Source of the DNA: Megalobrama amblycephala
Taxonomy: Eukaryota; Chordata; Actinopteri; Cypriniformes; Xenocyprididae
Length of the DNA: 64,000 nt
Reading direction: 5' to 3'
Assembly (NCBI RefSeq): GCF_018812025.1
Contig: NC_063061.1
Location: 35,763,866-35,827,865 of the forward strand
This document shows, piece by piece, positions 46,477 through 58,954 of the stretch (position 1 is its first letter; every line of letters starts with the position of its first letter). The notes below the pieces were generated by a model. It searched no databases, was not told where the DNA came from, and was given only the letters and a program-made list of their open reading frames with translations. Made by a program: the position numbers and the translations under genes.

Positions 46477-46506
<30 letters not shown>
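46477..46506. repeat. (CA)n microsatellite
   Basis: A CA dinucleotide run of about 30 bases in intergenic DNA. The surrounding 46220-47390 shows nothing else recognisable. Confidence 0.9.
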
Positions 46507-46512
<6 letters not shown>

Positions 46513-47939
46513 GTATATATTCTCCCCTTAACCTAACCATGACAGAAAACTTTCTGAATTTTTACATTTTCAAAAAACATCACTTTGTATATTATTTATA
46601 AGCTGTTTTCCTCATGAGAACCAAAAAAAAAATGTCCACAAGGTCAAAGATTTCTGGTATTACTATGCCTGTGGGGACATTTGGTCCCTGACATTTGTTG
46701 AGCAGTATCAGCTCTGTTTGCACATTTCCCACCTGGACAGCAGGTGCATCTATACAAAAATGATCATCATAGATTACTCAGTAAAACCATAAGAGTCAAG
46801 AGCTCCCAAAGTGTTACTGCTCAGAGGCTTAACGGAGATCTTGTAACCTATAGTGCTTTATAAATGATCCACATGACACAGATTACCATTAACGATTGTA
46901 TTTAAGCACGAAGCAGAACAGAATAGCACAGCATATATTGGCCTCCATCATTCTGCCCACGAATGCAAGGCTCAGGGAAACCCCAAACATGGGTCTTAAA
47001 GTAACACACCCACAGAGCATTAACACACACCATTATAAATAAGTATTGACTACTAACATCACAAAGGAGTCAGTACTTGTCATACAGCAGTTATAAATTA
47101 ATGTGGAGAACAGCTCAGACAATTTATTGAGAATTTGCATCTTTGAATGTAAATATAGACTTCTCAATTCATTCAATTCATTGTGCGTCACTCATGGTGT
47201 TTGACTTCCTCATTTGTTAGCAGGAATTGTTGTGTTGTTTATAGTTGTGTAATTACATTGACACTTTTGTCTCAATGTCTCCTGCTTGTCAGAAGAGTTT
47301 CCGAACTGATCTCAACACTGTAAGAAAGAAATCCATTGAATAACAGAAAAGGTACTGGTCATTTTCTTCCATAAAGTCTATGGACATTTCCTTTAAAGGT
47401 GCCCTCGATTGAAAAATTGAATTTATCTTGGCATAGTCAAATAACAAGTTCAGTACATGGAAATGACATACAGTGAGTCTCAAACTCCATTGTTTCCTCC
47501 TTCTTATATAAATCTCATTTGTTTAAAAGACCTCCGAAGAACAGGCGAATCTCAACATAATACCGACTGTTACGTAACAGTCGGGATCATTAATATGTAC
47601 GCCCCCAATATTTGCATATGCCAGCCCATGTTCAATGCATTACACAAGGGCAGCCAGTATTAACGTCTGGAATCTGTGCACAGCTGGATCATCAGACTAG
47701 GAAAGCAAGCAAGAACAATAGCGAAAAATGGCAGATGGAGCAATAATAACTGACATGATCCATGATTACATGATATTTTTAGTGATATTTGTAAATTGTC
47801 TTTCTAAATGTTTCGTTAGCATTTTGCTAATGTACTATTAAATGTGGTTAAAGTTACCATCGTTTCTTACTGTATTCACGGAGACAAGAGCCGTCGCTAT
47901 TTTCATTTTTAAACACTTGCAGTCTGTATTAGGGATGTC

Positions 47940-49046
47940 CAGATCCGATCACGTGATCGGAAATCGGGCCCGATCACGTGGTTTCAGACTCGATCGGAAT
48001 CGGACATTACCTCCTGATCAGGACTCGGATATATATGTATTAGGGGTGCAACGGTTCTCAGTAAAAAATCGAACCCTACGGTTCTCCACTTACGGTTAGG
48101 TACGCACTTGCACCGCGGTCCATCTCGAATGACGACGCATCTATTGGTTAATATGGTTTGTTTAAAATAGCAACGTGGAAAACAGACAGACACAGAGTTC
48201 AAATAATGTATGTTTCAGTCGATGGATGCGCAAAACGTTACAACAACGATAATCAGAAAGCGTGGACAAAACTGTCACTCTTTGTAAACTGTTCACTGCG
48301 AGTGCCGTATGCTCTAATGTCCAGTCATTTACGCCGTCATCACCCGGGTGTTGATACAGGTGAGACCTGAACAGCACACGTTGCTGTCTGTGTTTAAACT
48401 AACTCATTTAAGCCTTGCTTGATTTGTGTGCGCTCATCCGAAGCGCGCACACGCTTATTCCAGTCAGCGCGCAAATACTGAGTTCTCTTTCAAGTCTTGC
48501 GCTTCAGCGGACAAATTCATACAAAAATTATGTCAACATGCCCGTCTTAGCGAGTATCCTAGCAAACATAGTCGGTTATGTCTTAAGTGAACGTATATTA
48601 GGCCTAGTCGAGAAAGACAGCGCATGTATAACAGTATATGTACTGGATCGTGCATGTCTTAAAGGGGGAAAAAAAACTATTCCTGCTGCCTGTTTTTAAT
48701 GTTAAATCAAACAACAAATAACAAAGAAATCACTCACTGCTCTTGACTGAATAGTTTTTGTAACTTCAATAATGATTAATCTTTATTTATTTTATACAGT
48801 AAAGATAATATGCAGTGATATTTTATATTTGATTACTTTATCCATTTTCTGTACGTGAAAACAATTGTTAGATTCCTGAAAAACCTGAAAAGCACTGTTC
48901 CTGGATCTGTTTTTTTTTTTGCTCTTCTTTATTCTTTTTCATGTATTATAGAAGTATCGGATCGGGACTAGGTATCGGTAGATACTCAAAATCAAATGAC
49001 TCAGACTCAGACTCGAGGGCAAAAAAACGTGATGGGGACATCCCTA
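47940..49046. mobile_element. hAT-type non-autonomous element B
   Basis: TAGGGATGTCC and GGACATCCCTA ends are flanked by the 8-bp duplication GTCTGTAT (47932-47939 and 49047-49054). The undisturbed target can be read in copies 2 and 3 of the host element. It is the twin of element A in shc3 intron 6 in opposite orientation. A conceptual frame ends in SSHLRRHHPGV, reminiscent of a BED zinc finger, as found at the N-terminus of hAT transposases. Confidence 0.9.
48206..48370 (+). pseudogene. possible BED zinc-finger remnant of a hAT transposase
   Basis: The frame reads [16 protein letters not shown]... to SSHLRRHHPGV before it stops. The closing His-rich segment resembles the HxxH end of a BED finger, and the context inside a hAT element fits. 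The N-terminal cysteines are not obvious and the catalytic domain is absent. Element A carries the same region in the opposite orientation (about 21960-22110). Confidence 0.4.
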
Positions 49047-50003
49047 GTCTGTATAATGCATAAACGCAACTTCATTCTTTATAAATCTCTCTAACAGTGT
49101 AGCATTAGACGTTAGCCACGGAGCACAGCCTCAAATTCATTCAGAATCAAATGTAAACAATATAACAGTATACAATACTCACATAATCCGACGCATACAT
49201 GCCGCATGCATGACGAACACTTGGTAAAGATCCATTTAAGGGTTATATTAGCTGTGTGAACTTTGTTTATGCACTGTTCAAGGCAAGCGCGAGCTCTGTG
49301 GGCATGGAGCAGGAGAATTAAAGGGCCAGTAGCCCCAAATCGGCTCTTTTATAATGATGCCCCAAAATAGGCAGTTAAAAAAATGAATTTAAAAAATCTT
49401 TGGGGTATTTTGAGCTGAAACTTCACAGACACATTCAGGGGACACCTTAGACTTATATTACATCTTTTTAAAAAAAGTTCTAGGGCACCTTTAACCCTAA
49501 AACACAACACAATGCAATGCGTAATTTAAAATTTGGGTAAAGCATCTGTGAAAAATCAATATTTCGGCATATTAACAGTACATTGTGTCCTGTTTTTAGA
49601 GATTTTTCTTAGAGTGAATGTCTCAAACTGTTCTCGGATTAATGTCTGCAATAAAAAGTGATTTTATATCTCTATTTTTATAACTCTTGGCTCATTTGTG
49701 TCTGTTTTTATTTCTCCTATAAGTAATTTTAGGAGAAGCATTATTGAAGGTCCTTCTATCCTGCAGAAATCATGTCTTTGCAGGTTTTTCTGATGCAGCA
49801 GTCTTTCTCTGTGCCAAACATTTCGGATGATTTCACTGCAAACCTCAGAAAGCAAGATCTGGAGGAGTTCAGATGGAAACCCCTCATTTACTCACGAGAG
49901 AAACTCATGAGCAATTACAGTGAGCCAAAGCCTTTCATTTACTCTCACTCGCTCCAACATTTCTCATTTTGCATATCTATTTGTCAAAATTTGTAGATTA
50001 TCA

Positions 50004-50007
<4 letters not shown>

Positions 50008-50042
<35 letters not shown>
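50008..50042. repeat. poly-T tract
   Basis: A run of about 35 T in intergenic DNA. The stretch 49500-50790 around it shows no recognised gene. Confidence 0.9.
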
Positions 50043-50045
<3 letters not shown>

Positions 50046-50796
50046 TGGAATAGTTTTGCTTTTAAACAATAATTAATATTTGAAAATATTGTCAAATCAT
50101 ATTTCAGGATGGTAAAAGCCTTTATGGTTGTCATGTGACAAGAAAGCCATAAAACAGGAAATGATATCACAGAGAGGCCTGCATGTCAAGGTCAGCAAGA
50201 CTCTAAAGGTGTGTCCCAATTGACCCTTTGCTGGAAGTTTGATTGACAGGCTTTCTAACCATTCATAATGCCGAATCCACTGTCTGTGGACTTGAACATG
50301 AAAAATGGGTACTGACATCTTTCCACAGTTGAAACAACATACCTTCTGATGTTCATTCATGTTTAGTTGATGCTATAAATTAATTAGTAGGAAGAGATGA
50401 TCGGTTCACAAGCCGCTTGAACTGAGGCGCTACAGCGATCTGTCACGATACATTGAGGATCCGCAAAATGGTATTTATTGTTTAAATTTCTTTAAAAATC
50501 ACAAAATGTGAAATTTGAGACTTTGTTTCATATCAAAAGTAACCTGCTCTGTCTTTTCTGTTGAAGCATTGTCAGTGTCCTCTTTGCTCCGCAATGTATT
50601 ATTCACTGCATGAGAACATGATGTGTGGCGTGAGAGCGGCATGGCTTGTCGGACATAGCAACAGTAAGTAAAGGGGGCGGGTCTTTGCGAACAGTCAATT
50701 TGTGTACTTATGCACAATTCTGTGCCATTTTGTAGTATAAATAGTGTAAGCAGTGTGTTCACAATGAAAATTCCAAAAAGATAGAGTGCACTTTAA

Positions 50797-51649
50797 AGGT
50801 GCCCTAGAACTTTTTTTAAAAAGATGTAATATTAGTCTAAGGTGTCCCCTGAATGTGTCTGTGAAGTTTCAGCTCAAAATACCCCATAGATTTTTTTTAT
50901 TCGTTTTTTTAACTGCCTATTTTGGGGCATCATTATAAATGAGCCGATTCAGGGCTACTGGCCCTTTAAATCTGGTGCTCCACGCCCACGGAGCTCGCGC
51001 TTGCCTTGAACAGTGCATAAACAAAGTTTGCACAGCTAATATAACCCTCAAAATGGATCTTTACAAAGTGTTCGTCATGCATACTGCATGCATGCATCAG
51101 ATTATGTGAGTATTGTATACTGTTATATTGTTTACATTGATTCTGAATGAATTTGAGGCTGTGCTCCGTGGCTAACGGCTAATGCTACACTGTTGGAGAG
51201 ATTTATAAAGAATGAAGTTGTGTTTATGAATTATACAGACTGCAAGTGTTTAATAATGAAAATAGCGACGGCTCTCTTGTCTCCGTGAATACAGTAAGAA
51301 ACTATGGTAACTTTAACCACATTTAACAGTACATTAGCAACATGCTAACGAAACATTTAGAAAGACAATTTACAAATATCACTAAAAATATCATGTTATC
51401 ATGAATCATGTCAGTTATTATTGCTCCATCTGCCATTTTTCGCTATTGTTCTTGCTTGCTTACCTAGTCTGTTGATTCAGCTCTGCACAGATCCAGACAT
51501 TACTGGCTGCCCTTGTCTAATGCCGTTCATAATGTTGGGAATATGGGCTGGCATATGCACTCACAACTCACTGTATGTCATTTCCATGTACTGAACTCTT
51601 GTTATTTGACTATGCCAAGATAAATTAAATTTTTCATTCGAGGGCACCT
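50797..51649. mobile_element. TTAA-flanked element, copy 2, with internal deletion
   Basis: TTAA stands at 50793-50796 and 51650-51653. The termini are AGGTGCCCTAGAAC and CGAGGGCACCT. Compared with copy 3 about 120 bases are missing near 51560, including the palindrome that copies 1 and 3 share. Confidence 0.88.
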
Positions 51650-51659
51650 TTAAATACCC

Positions 51660-52715
51660 GGACGATGCACTTAAATGTAGGCCAGGCTTTTTTTTTAATA
51701 AACACTTTTTGTTATACTGGTTGAAACTCTCATCACATCCTGAGAACAAACAATATTAGAAGTGGTCTAAATATTAAAAAATGTACATATATCTTTTGTG
51801 GAAGTCTCAGGACCAAAAAATGTTTGTCCAATCATTACATTCGGGATCGATACGATGTCCTACCTGTCAGTCAAGACATCACACATCATCAGTGTGTTTC
51901 ATAAGGTTTGCAGAGTTGTAGACAGACAGTCGCAGAGTGCCACAAACAAACAGTAGCCAACTTTAGAATTCCTCCTGAACCAAAACAACGAGCTTATGCT
52001 GTTTACACACCATGTTGTTAATCTGCAGCAGCCAGGTGGTACAACTAGAGCTCTGCAAGGTGTTTACATTAATTATTGTAATGTTATGTGCCTTCAGACA
52101 TGAGGTAATTTAACTTCTGACGCTTTTCAGACTCTGCTCTGGCTCTGCGCGTTCATGTGTTTTGGAGGAGGTGTGGCTTTGGAGATGCTCTGAAGGGAGG
52201 GTGAGATCTCATGATTTCAATCAAACATCAAACTCTGATGTTAAAAGGCAAAATACCCTTCCAAATAACTTTTTAAAATTCACCATTTCAAATTCATACA
52301 CTATACTCTTGAGTACATAGTGCATAAGAACATAGTGCATAAGAATAGTGCATCATTTGGGACATGACTGAAGATATTTATTTGCCTTTTAACATGCTTG
52401 GTTCTTTTTAAATCTCTTTCCTCTGAAGGTGTTTTAAATTTAAACTCTAATGTCATGACACGTGGTCAGGTCGGTCTGTAGCGATGATAAACCGCAAACT
52501 GAGGGGAAAAAACACAAAGGTGAACTCTAGAAACTCTCCTAAGTTTATTCTGAGGTCATGTCTGTTGAGCCGCACGCACAACTAACACATTTTATAAAGA
52601 CAGCAGTAACACTTTAAGGTCCTATTAGTTAACATTAGTTAATGCATTAAAAAACAATGAGCCATACATTTACAGTACATATTAATCTTTGTTGATTTTA
52701 GTTACTAAAAATAAA
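51660..52715. other. intergenic, nothing recognised
   Basis: No exon-like or repeat structure stands out apart from short AT-rich tracts. Confidence 0.5.
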
Positions 52716-52719
52716 ACCG

Positions 52720-52904
52720 TTAAACAGTTGATGGACCCCACTGACTTCCATAGTATGGAAAATAAAAATACTATGGATGTCAATGGTGGCCAGAAACTGT
52801 TTGGTTACCAACATTCTTTTTATAGTTCAACAGAAGAAAGGTTTGGAACAACTTGAGGGTGAGTAAATGATGGCACAATTTTCATTTTTGGGTGAACTAT
52901 CCCT
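52720..52904. mobile_element. right end of a TTAA-type MITE
   Basis: AACTTGAGGGTGAGTAAATG, TTTTCATTTTTGGGTGAAC and TATCCCT directly before TTAA (52905-52908) are the standard right end of the family at 43580. The left end is not recognisable. A further end-like AAAGGGTTAATTCAACC follows at 52938. Confidence 0.65.
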
Positions 52905-52909
52905 TTAAA

Positions 52910-53850
52910 GTTAATTTTAGCAGTTACTGATACATTAAAGGGTTAATTCAACCAAAAATTAAAATGATTTATTAATAATAATTAATTATTAATTCATTAT
53001 TATGTAAATGTTTGGGACAGATCTTAAAAGATGCTGTTTGCAATGCATTGTACTTTCTGTTATTTGACGTATTTCTGAGTAAAACACGATATTCAATGAG
53101 AAAATGCTGTAGGGCGGGACTTGACTTTATTCTTCAGGAAATCATTGGATGCTGAAAAGTGACAGGTTTGACATATAAGGGCTGTTAAATGACATTCTGA
53201 GAACGTTTTAAGCAATGTTATGTTAACATTTCTGCATTCCCACAATTTGCATCAGTCACCGAACTGATCTGGATCTGTCCCACATCAGCCCTGTGTTGGT
53301 AAAATCCCAGCATGCTCTGCTTCTCAGACCCTCTGACGTCACTCTGGGGCATTTTTCCATTCACTGGTTATTTATTTGTTCATTCTTTGTTGCCACAAAT
53401 CAGGGCACTGGCTCCTGACAAGCCAGCTGAAGATTGTTTCATACCGAGTGTTTGTTATTCAGACGTTTCCTGGTTTAAACGTCTCATTGACTCAGAACAG
53501 AAGATCGGTTTATTCCAGAGTGGAACAGGCTTTTTCGTTTGTGGTTCTGCTTTTAATTGATTAGATCCTGATGCTTTCTCTGTCTGATAGACGTCCGCTA
53601 TTGATATTATTGATCTAGCAGACAGTAAGAGTCTGCATGGCTTAGTTTATTACTATCAACCGTTTGCATCTATTTCATTTTATTTAAAAAATTACGTTTT
53701 CAAAATGCATTTATTCAAATTGCTTTGAATCAGTGTAAAACAATTAAATTTATTCAGTTAAAAAAATGGTTATCATATGCATGAACATGATATAAAATAT
53801 ATCTGTAACGAGCAATAATCAATAAGTTCAAATGTATGAGATTGAAAGAA
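52910..53850. other. intergenic, nothing recognised
   Basis: Mixed composition. Frames at 53312-53564 overlap one another and match no family. Confidence 0.5.
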
Positions 53851-53854
53851 ATTA

Positions 53855-54606
53855 CAACCCGAATTCCGGAACGGTTGGGATGTTTTTAAAATTTGAATAA
53901 AATGAAAACTAAAAGACTTTTAAATCTCATGAGCCAATATTTTATTCAATTATTTAATTTTACAATTTTATGCACAAAATGAGCTCATTTCAAATGTAAT
54001 GGAGGAGCATATGTTGCTCTAAAACCTTTATATACCTTTCAGCATTCATAGTGCCTTCCAAAACATGCAAGCTGCCCATAACATATGCACTTATGCACCC
54101 CCATACCATCAGAGATGCTGGCTTTTGAACTGAATGCTGATAACACACTGACACGGCGTCCGTAATTTCCAACAAGAATGTCAAATTTGGTCTTGTCTGA
54201 CCATAGAACATTTTCCACTTTGAAACAGTCCATTTTAAATGAGCCTTGGCCCACAGGATAGACGGCGCTTCTGGATCATGTTCACGTATGGCTTCCTTTT
54301 TGCATGATAGAGCTTTAGTTAGCATCTGCAGATGGCACGGCGGATTGTGTTTACCGAAAGTGGTTTCTGGAAGTATTTCTTGGCTCATTTAGTAATGTCA
54401 TAGACCTGTAGCAGGTATCAAATTTGAAATGAGCTCATTTAGTGGATAAAAGTGTAAAAATTCTCAGTTTAAACATTTGTTATGTTCTATTGTGAATAAA
54501 ATATGGGCTCATGTGATTTGAAAGTCTTAGTTTTCATTTAATTCAAATTTAAACTTTGAATAAAGTTAAAAATAAATAAAATTAAAACTTTTCCAGAATT
54601 TGGGTT
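53855..54606 (-). mobile_element. decayed Tc1-like element, internally deleted
   Basis: TA flanks lie at 53853-53854 and 54607-54608 or one base beside. The inverted termini are CAACCCGAATTCCGGAA and TTCCAGAATTTGGGTTG. The subterminal TGAGCCAATATTTTATTCA also recurs inverted near 54495. At 752 bp it is about half the usual length. Confidence 0.85.
53990..54388 (-). pseudogene. Tc1 transposase fragment
   Basis: A minus-strand frame with MVWGCISAY, MGSLHVLEGTMNAERYIKVL and EQHML, all Tc1 transposase segments. The neighbouring frame contains LWSDKTKFDILVGN, the first catalytic Asp region, so a frameshift lies between them. The N-terminal DNA-binding part and the DxE C-terminal part are missing. 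It cannot be active. Confidence 0.85.
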
Positions 54607-54620
54607 GTAGATTTATTGAT

Positions 54621-54623
<3 letters not shown>

Positions 54624-54680
<57 letters not shown>
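54624..54680. repeat. (TA)n microsatellite
   Basis: A TA dinucleotide run of about 57 bases just outside the decayed Tc1 element. Confidence 0.95.
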
Positions 54681-54684
<4 letters not shown>

Positions 54685-54689
54685 TGGTT

Positions 54690-55870
54690 ATTGTGTATTT
54701 AAAACACATTCAGTTTATTAGGACTATTACAGCAATTAGACCTTTTTCCTTTGTGTATAACCGACAAATATGCATCACATTAAGTTTATTAGTTTGTTTA
54801 TGCTATAACTGTGTAATCCAAATGCATGGAAATGCAACTCAAATTTGTGAATCTAAAATTTAGGTCTAAATATTTTTTTTTTATTGGAGTGCTGCAGGAA
54901 AGTGGAAAATTTTGATCTACAGAATATGTAGATCAAACAGACTTATATAATAACTCAAACTGTGAAAAATATAAACTTATAAAAAATTTGAAACAGTTTT
55001 CACACAGAAATTGCTAGTAAATTTCACAAATAATTCCAAAGAATTGGCAATTAAAAATGAAATTTTGAAGTAGAAAGACTGAAATAATATGTTCTATTGT
55101 TTTTTTTTTTTACAGTGTGATTAATTTGTTTAATTTTTATTTCTCCTTTTACGGAGTGTCAGAAGAAACATCTGAAAATAAGTCTATACCTAAATGAAAC
55201 TAAGCAATGAAAGTGCAGCATCTGAGCAGTAAAATGCACTTAACCCTCATTTGTTTCTGTTCTCTCACTTTTAAAAATAAGTCAGTCGCTTTCCTGCGTG
55301 GTGACCACAGCTACAGAAAGTCTGAGTTATTAATGTGACGCTGGATTATTTCTTTTAAAGGTTGTTTGAATTGTGTTGAGATCTTTTGAGGTCACAAAGA
55401 TCTTTTGACCTCAGACCACACATGCAAACATAAACTAAACTGATTACACTTATATCAGTTCCTCAAATTGTGTGCTATTGAGAAGAAGTGTGATGACACT
55501 TTACTAAAGGAGGAACCTCAAACATATCAAGAAAGCGGAGACTTTTGAGTCTCATATTTCCTTCAGAATCTGTAGAAATGTTGTTCTGTTGGTCATTAGT
55601 ATAGTTTGGCTGAAGAGAGTTTGGTTATAGTGTGCAGTGACAGTAAACATGTAGCGCACCTCTATGCTTGAGATTAATATCCTGTAAATGAATATTGATC
55701 ATGCACTTATGTCTCAACTTCCTGCTTGTGCATGCCGGTGTCTGGTGGTCTAAAAAGAAAGAAAGAATTTGGCCTTTTCACTTTGGACCGTGGTGATTTA
55801 GAACAGTCCCTGGTTGAAATCCAACAGTAACACTGGATAACAGATGGGTGTCTCTGGTTAATGGGCACAT
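54690..55870. other. intergenic, nothing recognised
   Basis: AT-rich without exon-like or repeat structure that I can define. Confidence 0.5.
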
Positions 55871-55872
55871 TA

Positions 55873-55911
<39 letters not shown>
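55873..55911. repeat. (CT)n microsatellite
   Basis: A CT run of about 38 bases. A second short CT run stands at 56030-56050. Confidence 0.95.
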
Positions 55912-55914
<3 letters not shown>

Positions 55915-56112
55915 GGATGCACTATAATTGTAATGTCCTTGTCCTTGAGTTGGAGCCAAACTAAGCGAGTCAGGGCTGACATGACCTTGTAGAGATGCTG
56001 AAAGAAGCAGCTTACGTATTCAAATGTGTTCTCTCTCTCTCTCACTCTCTGTTCAAGACGTGATGTGATTCAATGTGACCAGCTCAGAGGTTAATCCTAG
56101 TGTTCTTGTTAA

Positions 56113-57087
56113 AGGTGCCCTAGATTATGTTTTTAAAAGATGTAATATAAGTCTTAAGTGTCCACTGAATGTGTCTGTGAAGTTTCAGATCAAAATACCC
56201 CATAGATTTTTTTTAATTCATTTTTTTAACTGCCTATTTTGGGGCATCATTATAAATGAGCCGATTCAGGGCTACTGGCCCTTTAATTCTCGTGCTCCAT
56301 GCCCACAGAGCTCGCGCTTGCCTTGAACAGTGCATAAACAAAGTTTACACAGCTAATATAACCCTCAAAATGGATCTTTACAAAGTGTTCGTCATGCATG
56401 CAGCATGTATGCGTCAGATTATGTGAGTATAGTATACTGTTATATTGTTTACTTCTGATTTTGAATGAGTTTGAGGCTGTGCTCCGTGGCTAACGGCTAA
56501 TGCTACACTGTTGGAGAGATTTATAAATAATGAAGTTGTGTTTATGCATTATACAGACTGCAAGTGTTTAAAAATGAAAATAGGGACGGCTCTCATGTCT
56601 CCGTGAATACAGTAAGAAACGATGGTAACTTTAACCACATTTAACAGTACATTAGCAACATGCTAACGAAACATTTAGAAAGACAATTTACAAATATCAC
56701 TAAAAATATCATGTTATCATGGATCATGTCAGTTATTATTGCTCCATCTGCCATTTTTCGCTATTGTTCTTGCTTGCTTACCTAGTCTGATGATTCAGCT
56801 GTGCAGATCCAGACGTTAATACTGGCTGCCCTTGTGTAATGCCTTTTATAATGTTGGAAACGTGGGCTGGCATATGCAAATATTGGGGGCGTACACCCCG
56901 ACTGTTACGTAACAGTCGGTGTTATGTTGAGATTCGCCTGTTCTTCGGAGGTTTTTTAAACCAATTAGATTTATATAAGAAGGAGGAAACAATGGAGTTT
57001 GAGACTCACTGTATGTCATTTCCATGTACTGAACTCTTGTTATTCAACTATGCCAAGATAAATTCAATTTTTCATTCAAGGGCACCT
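56113..57087. mobile_element. TTAA-flanked element, copy 3, complete
   Basis: TTAA stands at 56109-56112 and 57088-57091. The 975-bp element aligns with copy 2 over nearly its full length and with copy 1 in reverse. It includes the 22-base perfect palindrome centred on TTACGTAA (56898-56919). No coding sequence is evident. Confidence 0.9.
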
Positions 57088-57159
57088 TTAAGATCAGCCT
57101 TTTTGCCCTCAATTTATTTCCCACTACTGCCTAATGAGTTTATTTATTTATTTATTTAA

Positions 57160-57258
57160 AAGTATTTTTGTTACTAATTTTATGAATTATGTAATTGATT
57201 TTAGCCAGGTTTATTAATTTATGAATCATATTTTAAAATATTCAAATACTTTTTTGTT

Positions 57259-57295
<37 letters not shown>

Positions 57296-57900
57296 TATAT
57301 ATTATATAATTTATTATTGTAATTTATTAATTAATTTATATTATTTTAAAAGACATATATACATAAACCAGGTTTAAATATATATTTATAGTGTTTAAAA
57401 TATTTTTATCATAAATATTTTTATTGATTTTAGCCATATTTATATATTTATTTATATTAATTTATTGTATTTAAATATTTGTATGTACATATTTTAATAT
57501 CAATATTTTTATTTTATTATAAATATTTTATTGATTTTAAACTGGGTATATTTATTTATTTATTATTTTGTTTCAAAATAATTTATTGTTGTAATTTATT
57601 TATAATTAATTAATTTATATTATTTTAAAAGACATACAGACATGAACCAGGTTTAAATATATATTTATAATGTTTAAAATATTTTTCTTGTAAATATTTT
57701 TTTTATTGAATTTAGCCAGATTTATATATTTATTTATATTAATTTATACTATTTAAATATTTTATTATGAGTATTTTTATTTTTATTATAAATATTTTAT
57801 TGATTTTAAATCGAGTATATTTATGTATTTATTTATTTTGTTTCAAAATTATTTATTATTGTAATTTATTTATAATTTATTTATTTATATTATTTTAAAA
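57160..57900. repeat. tandem repeat, unit about 277 bp, 2-3 copies, AT-rich
   Basis: GACATATATACATAAACCAGGTTTAAATATAT-like sequence at 57352 recurs at 57629. TTTATTGATTTTAGCCA and TTTTGTTTCAAAAT segments repeat in register. A diverged partial unit stands at 57190. TTTA simple repeats lie at 57262-57293. Confidence 0.8.
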
Positions 57901-57904
57901 ATAA

Positions 57905-58800
57905 TACATTATTATAAAAAATAATTTTAACCATATTTCTAAAACATAAAACAAATTACCGCCTTGAAAACACATCTTACACAGACAAAACATTATAGAC
58001 ATAAATGCATAATTTTAAACGTATAGGCGGCATCTCTACTTTACATTTACTTTATACCTTCCTTAATCATATTACAATCTTCATTTTTCAGAAAGTGCAT
58101 AAATGGATTTCAAATGACTTCAAATATCTATCCATAATAGAGGAGTGTGTTTTGATTTATTGTAATAATACATCTGTGAATCTAGAAATGCATCAGTAAA
58201 AACACAAGATGGTTGGTTAGCAGATGAAAGTCATCAATATTTTATTTATATAAATGCCAACAGAGCTCATACATAAATCTGGACCAGAGTCATATGCTAT
58301 AAAATATCAGCAAATATATAAGAGGCATAACTCACAGAGGCATGAATAAAACATCTGCCTTCCATCATCTCTGACTGTATGTACAGATCATGTATGTCTC
58401 ATCATCTTCACTGCACGTATGTTAGCTGAGTAGAGCTGCCGTCTGGCGTCACACAAACAGACACACAGTCTGAATGGGACTGAAGTAAAAGGCTCTGAAT
58501 ATAATGGAAGAGCAGTAGATGAGATCCTGTGACCTCACCCAGCGTCTTCAGTTACACTGACCCTCCTTCAGTGCTTTCACATATAGAGCCTCATTAATGC
58601 ACTTTATAACCTTTAAGAGGACGTCAACATCTAATGTTAAACTACAATGGCAAGTTAAAGAATGTGAACTTGTTAAACATCATTGTTGAAGCAGAGTGAA
58701 TTATATTAAAACATGTCATTTGTCATTCCTATTTGCAAAAGGAAAATACAATTAAAATTTGCATTAATGTATTTGTGTCCAGACATTTTATGTATTTATT
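57905..58800. other. intergenic, nothing recognised
   Basis: No exon or repeat structure that I can support. The short frame at 58005-58199 has no known domain. Confidence 0.5.
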
Positions 58801-58803
58801 TAC

Positions 58804-58804
<1 letters not shown>

Positions 58805-58854
<50 letters not shown>
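58805..58854. repeat. (TA)n microsatellite
   Basis: A TA run of about 50 bases, followed by further TATTA-rich sequence to 58945. Confidence 0.95.
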
Positions 58855-58856
<2 letters not shown>

Positions 58857-58954
58857 GCATCTCTTTAGGCATATATTTTATATTATATTATTATATTTAT
58901 TATATTTATATATTATTATATATATTATATTATATTATATATATACACTCTAAA

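Larger units (their letters stand above)
47397..49490. mobile_element. TTAA-flanked element, copy 1, with nested hAT
   Basis: TTAA stands at 47393-47396 and 49491-49494. The termini are AGGTGCCCTCGATTG and TTCTAGGGCACCT. Its sequence is the reverse complement of copies 2 (50797-51649) and 3 (56113-57087). The hAT element B at 47940-49046 is inserted in it; removing it and one duplication leaves about 979 bp. No transposase is seen, so a piggyBac-type non-autonomous element is inferred. Confidence 0.88.

Noticed and set aside
49772..49996. 74-codon frame with SVPNISDDFTANLRKQDLEEFRW
   Set aside because: Composition is somewhat exon-like, but no family was recognised, no clear splice context was found and it runs into a poly-T tract.
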